From Phialophora verrucosa (lineage: Eukaryota > Ascomycota > Eurotiomycetes > Chaetothyriales > Herpotrichiellaceae), in NCBI GenBank assembly GCA_002099365.1, contig MSED01000013.1, forward strand, positions 1,860,001-1,924,000: a stretch of DNA of 64,000 nt. The letters are read 5' to 3'. This document shows, in pieces, positions 42,786-54,036 of this stretch (position 1 is its first letter; each line of letters opens with the position of its first letter). The notes under the pieces were generated by a model. It was not told the DNA's origin and ran no database searches. It saw only the letters and a list, made by a program, of their open reading frames with translations. The position numbers were made by a program, and so were the translations under genes.

Positions 42786-44530
42786 TCAAATAGCGGTCAG
42801 GTACACCTCAAAGTCTCTCTGGTGTACAAAGAATGTGTTCCAGATCGTCCAAGGTTTCTCTGGATTCGCAAGACTGATCTGCCGCATGTTGTTGTTAGCT
42901 GTGAGGTCTTGGTGTTACGGGTCGTTGGACACACCTTGAATCGTGTCATCAGCAGCGGAACCAATTTGTAGATTTCCAGCAGACTGATATTTCTCCCAAT
43001 GCAGATGCGCTTTCCGCTGCCAAATGCCATAAAGTACCGATCCATCTCAGCTTTGGTCACGTCGTCCGCCTCTAGCCAACGCTCTGGCCAGAATTCATCC
43101 ACGTCGTATTGTTTGCCGTAAATCTCCTTCCTCCTGTGGATGACGTGAGGATTGGAACCGACGATAGTGCCTGATGGGATGTGCCGTCCGCACAGGGTGA
43201 CGCCCCCTTCAGGCACAATTCGCTCCAAAAGCAAGCCTACAGGGGTATGGAGGCGCATAGCTTCCTTGATCACTGCGCTCAGATATGGAAGGGTGCTGGT
43301 CTCCTTCCATTGTGGCAGCTCCGACAAATGGGCACTATTGAGCTCTTCTTGCAGTTTTTCCATCGCACGGGGGTTTCGCAACAGGAAGTCTGCTCCGCAC
43401 CAATTTGTGAGCCATCAGTCTCTAAGCTTGCAAGTGATAGACAGCGGCATGAGGCACTTACAGAAAATGGCGCGGAGAGATATCGCTGTTGTGTCGGATC
43501 CAGCATTGATATTTGACATCGCCCAGCCCACGTACATGGAGGGCGGTAGTTTGCCAGCATGTGTTTCAGCAGCGTCTCTAAACTTCGACAAGAAGTCTCT
43601 ATGCGGTCGTGTCGTCGCCTGGCCGGTCTGTGCTTTTCCGGCTTCCTCAAGCCGACTCTGCATGATCCTCATGACAAAGCGTGGTAATTCTAACTTTCGC
43701 GGCTTGAAAAGATTACGAGAAATCCAGTTCTTCTCAAGCACATAGTCCAGCCATGGCATTTGCCCGACCACCGCGGTGTACCACCCTGCCTGGCCAAGAA
43801 TCGATATCATGCCATGCACGTCCTTGCTCTGTTCCAGGAAGCCCAATCGGCGGCTGAAGGTGACCTCGCCAATGACGTCGAAAGCGTACCACTGCAACCA
43901 TCGATCAAACTCGCATTTCTTGCCCGTGCTGACAAAGAGAGTCGTCAGCCGCTCCAGGAACACCGTCGACGTTGAGTCGACCAGAGGTTCGTAATCCAGC
44001 AACGTGGTCATAGCATATGCGTGAGCGATAAGTCGTTTCGCGGCTTTGTGCACATTTTCATCCGTCGTTTGGAAGAGGCCTCCAATTCGCTTACCATCGA
44101 CGATCGATTGGGACACTGTATAATAGTCGGACTAGATAATGGGCCACATAACTGTGAGTCAATGATCACGTTTGATTTGAGCGGACGGATGTGACCGTGT
44201 CACTCACGGACATAGCTTGATGCTCACCTTCGGAAAAATCCTTTGGATGCCGTAGATTTTGGGAATCTCATATGGGTCTCCAACACTGATGCAGTTTGGT
44301 CCAACTCGCACCAGATTGCCATACTTCTCATGGAGCGTCATGTTCGTCAGCTCAAAGCGCCCGCAGTACACGGCATGCGCGCGCCATATATCGGTAAATT
44401 TGGCCAACCATGGTCCAGGAATGGAATGCAGACCGGCCTTGAATCGAATCTTGACAAGGTATGCTGCCAATAAAAGACACAGAAAACAAGCCGGGAGGTA
44501 TGCTCGTGGAACAGCCTCTATGATACTCAT
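42786..44530 (-). CDS. Cytochrome P450 monooxygenase (cluster P450-2)
   Basis: Four exons on the minus strand, 44530-44228, 44131-43462, 43389-42935 and 42878-42786, encode about 506 residues. An N-terminal anchor (YLPACFLCLLLAAYLV) is followed by a proline-rich hinge, SIPGPWLAKFTDIWRA. The I-helix motif is canonical, AGSDTT at 311-316. ExxR is E367-A-M-R370, PERF-type is FWPERW, and the heme loop is FGSGKRICIG with Cys454. The last exon closes with NPEKPWTIWNTFFV, restored only by splicing. The general look is that of fungal pisatin-demethylase-like P450s, an inference from motif context. It is divergent from the MFS transporter across 641 bp. It probably oxidises the product or substrate of the same pathway at the ER. 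Confidence 0.92.
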
Positions 44531-45171
44531 TCTGGTAGATAATAATGAAGATACCAAATTTACATCTCAAGGGGGAGTGCAAATGAGCCAAAGCATTGTA
44601 CTCGTATGTGCCTATACAAGATCTGGTCCTCCCGTATGGATCTTTCATCACGCATGAGGATCCCGGCGCCCGTGTGTGGGCCGTGATAGCCGTGCTGAGG
44701 TAAGGCTGGGGAATTTTGTCCGCCTTCCTCTATGCATGCTACTCTCATGGGCAGATGTTATTGTACAAGCTCGTCGAGTTATGTATTATTGGAATTGCGT
44801 ATTTCTGCGTCCGGCGCGCCCGCCAAGTGTGCACGGCCTTACTGATCCAAAATCTGTAGCATCAGCAATGCTACCGGGGATTTCAAGTACCTGTTACTTA
44901 AAATCAGGAAGCTCCCAATACAGGGTCTAGAGCTATCAATTCAAGAGCCTGGGCCTGAAAAGCCAAGCAAGCCTCCACGGGAAAGTCGGTCCTTCACGGA
45001 CCCCGCTCTTAAGGCGGATTTTGTCTGTGCGGGTGGAGAAGCTGGGGTCCCCAGAAGATAAAGTATACTAGACGCTGTGCCTGCCAGAACAGATACTCTC
45101 TCCTCCAACAGAACATCGGATTCCCACCTGGTCTAGGATCTGCCAAAGTCGCAACGTGCGCCTAAGACACC
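44531..45171. promoter_or_regulatory. Shared divergent promoter of P450-2 and the MFS transporter
   Basis: 641 bp. It carries GGTCC-N5-GGACC at 44988-45002 (overlapping GACCCC at 44999-45004) and GGGGTCCCC at 45044-45052 followed by AGAAGATAA. These match the GACCCC-type elements in the other two cluster promoters. Confidence 0.55.
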
Positions 45172-47106
45172 ATGAATCCCCACAAAGAAGTCCGAGGGTC
45201 AGACAAGCAACAAGAGACGATGACTCATGTGGAGTCCGTAGCGTCGACCACAAAGACAACAGTAAAGGGGATTGTTCTTGTACCACAGCCTACCGACGAT
45301 GCGCGCGACCCTTTGGTATGTATTTTGATCCTCGCGCTCTGTCTTCGTGGCAAGCCACCCATATTCAATCGACTAACTACCGAAAACAGAACTGGCCGAT
45401 GTGGAAGAAATGCCTTAATCTTGGTATTGTCACGGTTGCTTCGTTCGCCGGCGCCGGGGTCGGCCTCGCCAATGCCGCCGGCTTCTCCGTCCAAGCAGAT
45501 TTGTATCGTGTTTCGGTTGTGGAGATGAGTTATGGAGTGAGTGATAGACCATGTTCTACCATGTACGTTATATCCGCTGACCGGCTATTGTGGTAATAGG
45601 TCTCAGCCAATATTGCAGGTCTGGCTGTCGGGCCCCTGATATGGACTCCGTTGGCCAGAAAGTTTGGCCGAAGTTTGCTTATCTTCTGGGCAATGCTTGT
45701 CACGCTAGGGACTTCGATCTGGGGTGCCCTTTGCACGAATGAATCAGACTACATCTCTTTCGTCATGTCCCGAATGGTGGCAGGCTTGTTTGGGTCCGTT
45801 GCAACCACAGGTGAGTGTATAAACCCAGTGCACCGACGTACAGCTGGCTAATATCCGATTCAGTCGGAGCTGGTCTTATTCTCGAGGTTTTCTACCTTCA
45901 TCAGCGAGGAAAGGCCTTCACCGTCTACAGTATCATGCTTTTGGTCGGGTTTGTCCACCTAGCGACCACTCTTGGTGAGAAAGATACAAGCTAATCCTTG
46001 CTGGTAGCACTGTTGCTATCCCGACCTTTTCAGGCTTTATAGTGACCTATGCATCCTGGCCTGTGCAATTTTGGTATAATGCTGGGTTGGAAGCCTTCAT
46101 TGCGATCATGGTATTCCTGTTTCTGCAGGAGACAGGCTTTACGCGGCCCAGTGGACGTGTCTATCCGACTCTACCACATGACTGGTTCTCCAACCGAATG
46201 GCGACCTTCTTTTTTACGAGAGACGTCGTTGCTCGCCTAACCCTGACCCAGATCGTGAGTACTCTATGTTCAACATGATCTTATCTTTTCTGACATTGGC
46301 TCTGCTAGCTGTCCGTCTTTCTATCTCAGTTTATCATCGCCGTTTCCCCTGTCGTTCTTCTCTGCGGAGGATATCTGTTTGTCATGTTCGGCTGGGCAGT
46401 GGCCGTCAACAATCTTCTCGCCGTCTTCCTGCAGACTCCCGTTGAGGTTGGGGGTTACGGTTTCACTGCACTCCAGAACTCTTACTGTAAGACCTTTGCA
46501 GGATCGTGCCCTCCTCCATCACTAACGAAATTCCTCCCAGTCTTGTTCACAAGCTGGATCGCCATTGCAGCTGCTCAAGTCTACGGGCACTCATTGGCCG
46601 ATCGACTTCCAATCTACCTATGCAAGAGGTTCGGCAGTGGTGTCTGGAAACCGGAATACCGTCTACACGCCCTGTGGATTCCAGGTCTGTTCCTCCAGCC
46701 CATAGGCCTAGGTTTGTTCGGCGCCGGACTGCGATATCATTACCACCCGGCCATTCTGGCACTTGGTTCATTCTTCATCACCGCCTCTGCCGTCATTGCG
46801 GTGCCACTTTTGGACACCTACATTGCCGAGTGCTTCACCACCCGCGCCGCCGAGGCGAATGCTTGCATGAATTTCTACCGCCTCGTCTTCGGCATAGCCA
46901 TCCCGTTCTTCGTTGAGCCATGGATCGAGGCTGTTGGCCTCAATTGGATGTTTGGAATGCAGGCTTTCTTCAGCGTCTTGATCTTCGGGTTGATTGTGGT
47001 CTTGATGTTTCAAGGACACCACATCCGCGGTGCCATCTTGGGACATGTGGCAGCTGACGAAGAAGGGATCAAGCTAGCCAAAACCGAAGACTTGACAGTG
47101 GCTTGA
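45172..47106 (+). CDS. MFS transporter of the accessory cluster
   Basis: Seven exons, 45172-45315, 45390-45536, 45600-45810, 45864-45974, 46034-46254, 46309-46486 and 46541-47106, give about 525 residues with some twelve hydrophobic segments. A short acidic/Lys N-terminus precedes NWPMWKKCLNLG and the first helix. LIWTPLARKFGRS is the loop 2-3 signature of the major facilitator superfamily. Several helices (for example AFIAIMVFLFLQETGF) appear only after splicing. Intron 6 (46487-46540) is 54 bp and open in frame, so retention would add 18 residues. It has a clear branch site, ACTAACG. Adjacency to P450-2 suggests transport of the cluster metabolite or its precursor across the plasma membrane. 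Direction and substrate are unknown. Confidence 0.9.
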
Positions 47107-48567
47107 TAGTAGGAACCCATCGACCGGGACAGTGTTCGCGTTGACTATTGACGATATCGGTGAACGCGCTTTGGGAAATGCGTCAAGGGATGCCATGCTA
47201 CAATAAGGCTCCTGGATAGATTAGCCGCGACTCGCATGAGAGAAGCATCCTTCTCTCATAGTTCAAGTCCTGTAGTACCTAACGTCCCGGCAGGCAAAGA
47301 TACTGTGGCCGACCTACCATGGCACGACACCTGCAGCAGGCTGTCACCCCATCTCTGAGGACGAGAGGTACCTTCTGGAGATGGCAATCGCGATTGCTCT
47401 ACTTGCCGATGGCGGTGATCCTCACCCCGTAGCATCCAGATTGTGTGAAGCCGTACAGCCTGCACTCGTACCAGCCATCACCCCGACTTGAAGGGAGTGC
47501 CTCTGTTGATCCTTGTGGTATGAATCTACCGTCCGGCATCGGCATGACGCTCATAATCTCAGGCAGTATATCACTTTTACCATGGCGAAAACCGCCTTGC
47601 GTCACCATTTGTCAACTTCACAACGCAGTCAATTTTCAAGGCCGGCACACACAAACACCAAATCTTCATGGAACGTTTTGTTGATCAATACGAAAGAAAA
47701 AAGCTGCATTACACCGCTGCATGGTTATGATCTTGAACTATCAGATGAATTTCGCGGCAGGCGTTCCTTGTGGTTTGAGCACTGGAGATGTAGATGTTTC
47801 TGATATGGTAGGCCGAGGCCGACTCTGAAAAGACTACCTTTCTGCTGATGGCTTGAGGTTAGGAAGCGACACCATATCCCCTGGCTATGGTGTCTTATGT
47901 CGACATATGTTCGCATATTCGGCACCGCATAATTTGCAACCGCTGGAGGCTTGCCATGAACGTAGTGCCAAAGAGAGACCTTCTTCAAATGTTGCTAAGC
48001 ACAGTGGCACGGCAGATCCACTAGTCACAGAAGTGACTCCTGACCAGATGCCATGCCGCTCCTGCATCCCGGTTAAATAGAGATTGGATGTCACTTACAA
48101 TGATATCCACTGAAACCTTTACAGTGAAAATTGCGAAAACCACAACGATTCAACCTAATTAAGTAGGGGCAAACGCTTTTCTTCAATTTGCAGTGTCTTA
48201 TATCCAACAAAGCCCCCGTGATGGCCTTACATGGTTCCCCTCTCACAGTGTTAAATCCTGCTCCAAAGACTCCTGCCATCCAAAGAAGACTCAGTGATCG
48301 GCAACGAGGCCGGTGAGTTGTGCGTGCAAGGAGAACAGGTCCGTACCATTCAGGACTGACATCTCCATATCTCCTTCCACATCATCGATCTTGTCGTTCT
48401 TGCCATCTGAACGTCTTACAACGGAAATGCCGTCATTCGAAGCAAGGGACTCATGGCAGTCTGATGCGAAATCCGAATGTGATCCATGGAAGCCCTGTGG
48501 GAATACTCTGACGAGAGCGACCACTTATGCCTGGATTAGGATTGTCGTCAATGCTCTAGGTCTCTGC
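47107..48567. other. Convergent intergenic region
   Basis: 1.46 kb between the MFS gene and the second regulator. Nothing is firmly coding. One minus-strand frame from an ATG at 47608 is described separately. The interval is a natural right-hand border of the core cluster. Confidence 0.4.
47402..47608 (-). CDS. Tentative small ORF of 69 residues
   Basis: An ATG at 47608 opens 69 codons on the minus strand, ending at about 47402. The product has a middle segment MPMPDGRFIPQGSTEAL and a C-terminal part with two cysteines (GDGWYECRLYGFTQSGCYG). There is no signal peptide, membrane helix or recognised family. It could be an exon of a larger gene, a small protein, or chance. I list it only because the C-terminal half has a protein-like aromatic/Gly/Cys composition. 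Confidence 0.15.
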
Positions 48568-50022
48568 TCACTCGACTAGTCTGCGGAGAGTCCTTTCGCA
48601 CGCAATAAGTCCTTCAGTCCAATTGGTCAAGCTTGCTGAGAGATCAAGAATGCTGCCGAGCACGATATGTCCACGGACGTCGAGACGTTGGAGGGTCAAG
48701 ACCTTCTGATGGACTTTGGCCGGAGATGGACCGGCCAACTCGAATCGACGTTCACAATCCTTCGTCATGCGCTTTGGCCAGTCCAGATGCTGGCTCAGAG
48801 CAGAAGGCGTGTTTGTGTACAGCGCCTCTAGCCACTCAATCATCGCTGCCAGCTTCCTAATCATGGTTGCGTCTTTCCGCGTCCCAGAGCAATCTTCTGT
48901 AACTGACTCCTTGACCATCAGCGTAATGAAGAGCTGTAAACTAACAAAGAATGCCCACAACAACTGCGCAGTGATGCTGATCGGCTGCTCAGTGAAATAA
49001 AATGTATCCTCGGCAAGCTTAAACCAAACGGTATAGAAACTGAGGAATCGGCTATAGCCTTCACCTGGAGAGTGCCGCAGAGCCACAAAAGTCGAATATA
49101 TTGCGAGATAGAAGTTTCCCATTGCTTCATGGCGGGCCATAGCAGTCCGGACGGCGGCAATGGCATTTACTCCATCGTCTAAGAGTGAGTTGAGGCTCGA
49201 TCGAAAGCCCACGTGGAAGGCAATGAGATCGTCCATGGATCCAGCCTCCGTTGGACACCGGGACAGGTCTCCAGGTAAATTGAACATCGACCCTCTCCCT
49301 GCATCCTGGATCTTCTCCGTAAATATGGCGCACCCTCGCACAGAAGTCGCAAAGTCGAAACTTCCATCTGGCACAAGAGCAGATTCAAATGCAAGGGCAT
49401 AACATGTCGCTAGCATCGCGTCATACTCCACACTTGAATGCTGCACTTGCTTGAACGCCCGCTTGAGTCCTGAGATTGCATGACTTCTGTGTACTAGCGC
49501 TTTGTACGCGTCTGACTCATGATCAGGCGTGGTTAGAGTTCCTAGGTGCGCAGCGCCCAGCGCCAGCAAGGCGTGCATGAGATGGTCGTGCGAGAAAATC
49601 AACTGAGGAACATCTTGGGTCCAGACTGATTGGTTGCCCAATGGTAGGGAAGGATACGCGGAACTGAGGAAATGGTGGAAGAAACGCAAGTCGCGAAGTG
49701 TGAAAGTGTCCGTCACGGCAGAAATCGACTTCTGAGGACCAGGCGCCGGGACAGGGAGCCCGCGGTAATAGTTGATGGGCGACGGATACTCGCACGTCGT
49801 CGACCTCGTCATGCAGTTCTGGCAAGTGGGTTTCTCCTCGCCGCATTTTTTCCTTCGTGCTTTACAGCCAAGGCACCCGCCGCGAGATTTCTTGTGTGAT
49901 CGGCGGGTTAGTATTGATCGTGGTTGTACGACGCCCTGTCGATGGGCTGTTGTCATTGCCACAACCAGTGGGCTTGTACAAGCGCTTTCGTCCTGTGCTT
50001 CCGTTTCTGGTGCTTTCTGCAT
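48568..50022 (-). CDS. Zn2Cys6 transcription factor (sterol-uptake-control type)
   Basis: A single exon of about 484 residues from the ATG at 50022; a shorter start at 49956 is possible. The zinc cluster has C50, C53, C60, C67, C70 and C77 (C-x2-C-x6-C-x6-C-x2-C-x6-C) in the context RGGCLGCKARRKKC. A helical fungal regulatory domain follows (DLRFFHHFLSSAYPSL, then HLMHALLALGAAHLGTL). This arrangement, with the cluster close to the N-terminus and LLALGAAHL, is that of the Upc2/C6 sterol-uptake-like group. The name describes a broad family, not a demonstrated role in sterols. It is divergent from the cytochrome b561 gene over 654 bp. It may regulate that neighbour or the adjacent MFS genes. Confidence 0.88.
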   Translation of the reverse strand: MQKAPETEAQDESACTSPLVVAMTTAHRQGVVQPRSILTRRSHKKSRGGCLGCKARRKKCGEEKPTCQNCMTRSTTCEYPSPINYYRGLPVPAPGPQKSISAVTDTFTLRDLRFFHHFLSSAYPSLPLGNQSVWTQDVPQLIFSHDHLMHALLALGAAHLGTLTTPDHESDAYKALVHRSHAISGLKRAFKQVQHSSVEYDAMLATCYALAFESALVPDGSFDFATSVRGCAIFTEKIQDAGRGSMFNLPGDLSRCPTEAGSMDDLIAFHVGFRSSLNSLLDDGVNAIAAVRTAMARHEAMGNFYLAIYSTFVALRHSPGEGYSRFLSFYTVWFKLAEDTFYFTEQPISITAQLLWAFFVSLQLFITLMVKESVTEDCSGTRKDATMIRKLAAMIEWLEALYTNTPSALSQHLDWPKRMTKDCERRFELAGPSPAKVHQKVLTLQRLDVRGHIVLGSILDLSASLTNWTEGLIACERTLRRLVE

Positions 50023-50676
50023 CCTCTGTCGTATCGGTGGCACCAATACGCAAGTCTAGGCGTAGAAGGAGCTCGAGGATTGAGACTATCAATATGGGCT
50101 ATCTATCCATCCAGGATAAAAAAAGAGAACTCAAATGACACTGGGTCAATGCCACGCACATTCCAAGACCGCCATTCAGGCCACTCGGCATATCCTGGCT
50201 CAGAGGCATTGGAGGGGAGTGGAGAAAGCCAAATCGGGTTGCGTCCCCGAATCTGTCGTATCTGTATTGGGACAAAAATACGACGACCCTTGAATCTCCA
50301 AGCCTTGGAGCCTTTGACTTGGGGGCCAGTCGATAAGGCAGTTCTCCTCGGATTGAGTCATAGTGAATTCACAAGTGGGGAATGAAGGGCGTATTTAGTA
50401 CGTTAGGCTGCGTATTCCTCTCGGATTGTCGTGATCAGCGATGACCAGATCAATGGCAATCATTCTCACTCTCACTTGGTCAGAGCAGGAGGAAGAAAGG
50501 CCATGGTAAGGCCATATAAAAGGACCTTCATTCCATTCAGACTCTTGATATGAGAAATTTTATGCTTTGGTTAAATCTTTGTGAACAGATCAATTATATC
50601 ACAGACAACTGCAGTCCAAGGAACTCGTACACCTCGATCCTCTCCCCAAGGACTAGAACCGAGAAGTCCGAACATC
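50023..50676. promoter_or_regulatory. Divergent promoter of the second regulator and cytochrome b561
   Basis: 654 bp with a clear TATA box, TATAAAAGG, at 50515-50523 on the plus strand, about 155 bp before the b561 start codon. No other gene is seen. Confidence 0.6.
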
Positions 50677-51336
50677 ATGGCGCCCGACCCATCTCAGCTC
50701 CCGCCAGGCTTCGAGATCCCAGGCCAGAAAGCCCTCATCGCTCATGCATCGATCATGTGCGTGGTCTTCGTCCTCTTCCTGCCCATTGCTGCACTTACCG
50801 TGCGTGCGCCTCTCAACAAAGTCGGAGTGACCAGGCTCCACGCACCATTTCAAGTCGCCAACGTCGTTCTCGCCGTGGTTGGGATGGGCTTAGGCTCTTC
50901 GGTTGCCTCGACTCGCCACATCCCCAAAGGCTCGACGCCGCATATCTTGTTGGGGTATGTGATTGTCGGCCTCCTTGTCGTGCTGCAGCCTGTTCTGGGT
51001 ATCCTGCAACACTTGCACTTCCGCAAGGCTGGGCAACGGGGAGTTTCCGGCTGGATTCATTTGCTCCTTGGGCGAATAATCTTGATTCTTGGTTTGGCCA
51101 ATGGCGCAAGAGGGTTCAAGTTGGCCGACGATGAGAAGACGGCTCCGTACTACGCGATCTTCGGAGTGATATGTGCGGTTTATGTTATTGTCCTGCTCTG
51201 GGATTGGCGAGGTCATAAATATTGGGATAATAGGAAATCCGAAAGGGCAAATTTGCAGAACAGAGCCTCTATGAACGGCCACGGGTCCGGGGACGAAGAG
51301 ATCGACCTGCACACTCGAGGAGAACCACCGAAATGA
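50677..51336 (+). CDS. Stand-alone cytochrome b561 domain membrane protein
   Basis: A single exon of 219 residues. Five or six hydrophobic segments and four histidines placed as expected for the two hemes of cytochrome b561 are visible: H23 (LIAHAS), H55 (RLHAPF), H89 (PHILLG) and H128 (WIHLLLGR). A cytosolic polar tail begins with WDWRGHKYWDNRK. Eukaryotic b561 proteins carry electrons across membranes, often as ferric reductases or fused to a DOMON domain. Here no DOMON or other fused domain is present. The electron donor and acceptor are unknown. It is divergent from a Zn2Cys6 gene and preceded by a TATA box, which suggests regulated rather than constant expression. Confidence 0.88.
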   Translation: MAPDPSQLPPGFEIPGQKALIAHASIMCVVFVLFLPIAALTVRAPLNKVGVTRLHAPFQVANVVLAVVGMGLGSSVASTRHIPKGSTPHILLGYVIVGLLVVLQPVLGILQHLHFRKAGQRGVSGWIHLLLGRIILILGLANGARGFKLADDEKTAPYYAIFGVICAVYVIVLLWDWRGHKYWDNRKSERANLQNRASMNGHGSGDEEIDLHTRGEPPK

Positions 51337-52199
51337 ATGTCAGCTAGTGCTGGAGCGCGGGGAGCCATTCGTGACTGGGCTCAATAGGGGTACAAGCCGG
51401 CTTGAAGTCAGTCGCGGGAACATCGACCGAAAATGCCCCCCAACCGGCGGCAACCCCGCCAAAATTCAGCGGGGAATGTCCCTGCAACTTGAATTGAAGT
51501 GTAGATTGACGATAGTTATCAGACAGACGATGCTAATGGAGTTTATTGAGAAAGACAAGCGATACGCAAAGGGGCCCGAGTGTGGGGACTGATTGTTCCC
51601 CGTGATACCGCCTGATATGTCCCACACCGCTGTCGCCTGCGCTATAAACAGTTGTTCGTTCGTTCTTTCTCTTCTCTAGCTTAATATCCTTTGTTCACGG
51701 CCATCATAGAGGTGACCGGTTAAACTTACCACAAGGTCAGGTATGCGTAATATTAGCGCGTATAAGACAAGAGCCTAAACGGGAGCCTCACTAGTACGTG
51801 AGGTAGCACGATAGGAGCAGGCTAGAGCCGTGAACGAAGAGGGGGAAGGGGGGAAGGGAGAGAAAGGGAGGAGAAGGGAGCGTACGTGGGAGATAGTTGA
51901 CTGAATAGTCGTTGGCGGGAGAGTAAAGCGGTGGGTTACTAGCCGAATGGGCGCGACGGACGATTGTTCAGGGATTTTATATATATATGACACAAAACAG
52001 CACCTCAGCTCAACAGTAGGCCTGTAACTGAGCTCTGTTGAGCCAGGTGGAATATCCAAGAGCCCCCTCTGCAAAACCATACGGGCTTTATACGTTAATG
52101 GCCTTTCTCGATGCCTTGCCCTCCTTCGCCGTCCCGTAATGGATTCTCCCGCTGTGTCTCTCCTCCCCGGCCCACCTCTATCCTCATCTCTTCATCTAC
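51337..52199. other. Convergent intergenic region
   Basis: 863 bp between cytochrome b561 and the DHA1 transporter. It holds a G/A-rich low-complexity tract at about 51838-51885 and an AT dinucleotide run at about 51978-51988. No supported gene. Confidence 0.45.
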
Positions 52200-54036
52200 C
52201 TAGGCTCCCATACGCTTCTGTTCGCTCGTTCGCTTCAACTGCTCTAGATACCTCGCGGCCTCGGCAGAGTACTTGCACCTCTGTCTGATGCTCTCCCCGT
52301 ATTTCAAAAAATAGATGGGAAACGGAAAGCATGCGACTGCAATGAAACCGGGAACGGCGGACGCCCAGTGTACACCTAGGTTCCGATACATGATGGGCGT
52401 GAAGAGTGGGAAGGCGGCAGCGAGCGTTGCGCGCAAGACGATGTTGGCCGCCGCTAAGCTGGCCGCGTAGATGACATAAGAGTCCACCCTACCGAAAAGA
52501 TGAGTATGTCCAGTCCGAGAGTCGGTCAAGGTACATTGAAAAGATGATCAGAACCGAACTCACAAGTAGTTAAAGCATGCCTGGAAGATCAAGATGAAGC
52601 CCAGGCCAAAAGGGATCCCTGAGGAGATGGGGACCATGTAGTGGACATTCGAACCAGCCGTCGCAGCGAACCAAGCAAGGCCGATGATGGCAATGACGCC
52701 CCCAATGATGACAGTGGGAAGTCGCGTCTCTGGGGGCGCGAAGCCTCCGTTGGCAAGATGGATGCGGATATACCGCTTGTTGTCGAAGTATAGAGCAATG
52801 ATACCGAGGAAGATGCCGACCAGGATTCCATAAAAGGCGAAACCACCTTGTCCGGCATTCCAGCCATAGGTCTGTTGATACACAATGGGGTACGCCGCGA
52901 AGTTGAGGTTCAGGAACGCGTAAACGACAGCCATATACAGCTAAATCCACGGCAATATTAATGAACGAACGTCGTATGTAGCAGGTGGTCGAAGCTTACC
53001 GACAGAAGGAGCACAATTGGTTCGCGAAACAAGAGAGCCCATGGGCGGACCATGGAGCGTTTGAGCGCGTCCTGGAACGACTCTGGACGTTCTACGTCCA
53101 TGGCAATCATGTATGTCTTGCCCGTAACCCGGGAGAGGAGGAGAGCTCTCCTTCGAAGCAAAATCGGGGCATACGTCTCGGGGATGAAGATGGTGCCAAG
53201 TATGCACAAGCCGGCCGCGAAGATGGCGAGGAAACCCATAACCCAACGCCACCCTGCGGCTAGTCCCAAGAAGCCTCCTACACTGGGGCCTCTGTAGAAA
53301 GTCGTCAGCTTGAATAGCAGAGACATAGGAATCCGTGATCGAAGGAGCGACAATGTAGTGGCCGGGCGACTTACAACGACGGTCCTAACCAGGGAGCAGC
53401 CGAAAACACCGTGTTCGCCAGACCTCGTTGCTTGTCCTCAAAGATATCGGAAAGCTGACCCGCAGGAACCACCATGGCCGGAGATCCAAAGATACCGGAG
53501 AAAAAACGAAAGACCAGCAGGCTCTGGATGTTTTGGGCTGAGCTGCACAGTCCGGCCCATGCGGTATGTATGGCCAGTGTGATCAAGACCACATTCCGCC
53601 GGCCAAACGCCTCACTCAGAGGCGCAAACAGGAGAGGCCCGACGGCAAATCCCAAAAGCATCAGACTCAGGCCGATGAAAAAGACCTCTTTGCTGCAGTC
53701 GAACTCGGCTGTCACTTGCTCCTCCACAGCCGTGTACGTCGATGACGCAAAGGTGATGCAGAAACACATCAGAGCAAGGAGGCTCAGGTTAGACACCTTA
53801 AACGCCGTGCTGTATGTTCTAGGGTTTTCGGCATCTTTGTCCAACCATGTCACAATGAAAGGATCTTCCGGTGTACCGCTGCCCGGGTAATTGGCCTCCG
53901 CTATCGTCTCGAAAGGCGTGACTCGCTGACGCCATGGCCGCCACTTATACGTGTACTGTGACCAACTCGGGCGTTCTGCTCGCGAGATCTGGTCATCATT
54001 GGAGGCACCGCTGATCATGAATCCAGTCTTGGTCAT
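52200..54036 (-). CDS. MFS transporter, DHA1 (drug/polyamine:H+ antiporter) type
   Basis: Four exons on the minus strand, 54036-53375, 53291-53000, 52940-52564 and 52488-52200, encode about 539 residues. A cytosolic N-terminus of about 90 residues precedes twelve predicted helices. The first loop signature is GPLLFAPLSEAFGRR, and the helix 5 region reads GPSVGGFLGLAAGWRW. Both are typical of fungal DHA1 multidrug, fluconazole or polyamine exporters. The central loop carries LSRVTGKTY. All introns restore the frame and join conserved helices. The ATG at 54036 is the first in frame; a second lies six codons in. A role in efflux of a toxic or secreted compound is inferred from the family. Confidence 0.9.

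Noticed and set aside
42450..42971. 173-codon plus-strand open frame
   Set aside because: It overlaps the last exon of P450-2 on the opposite strand and has no domain or start context; treated as a chance frame.
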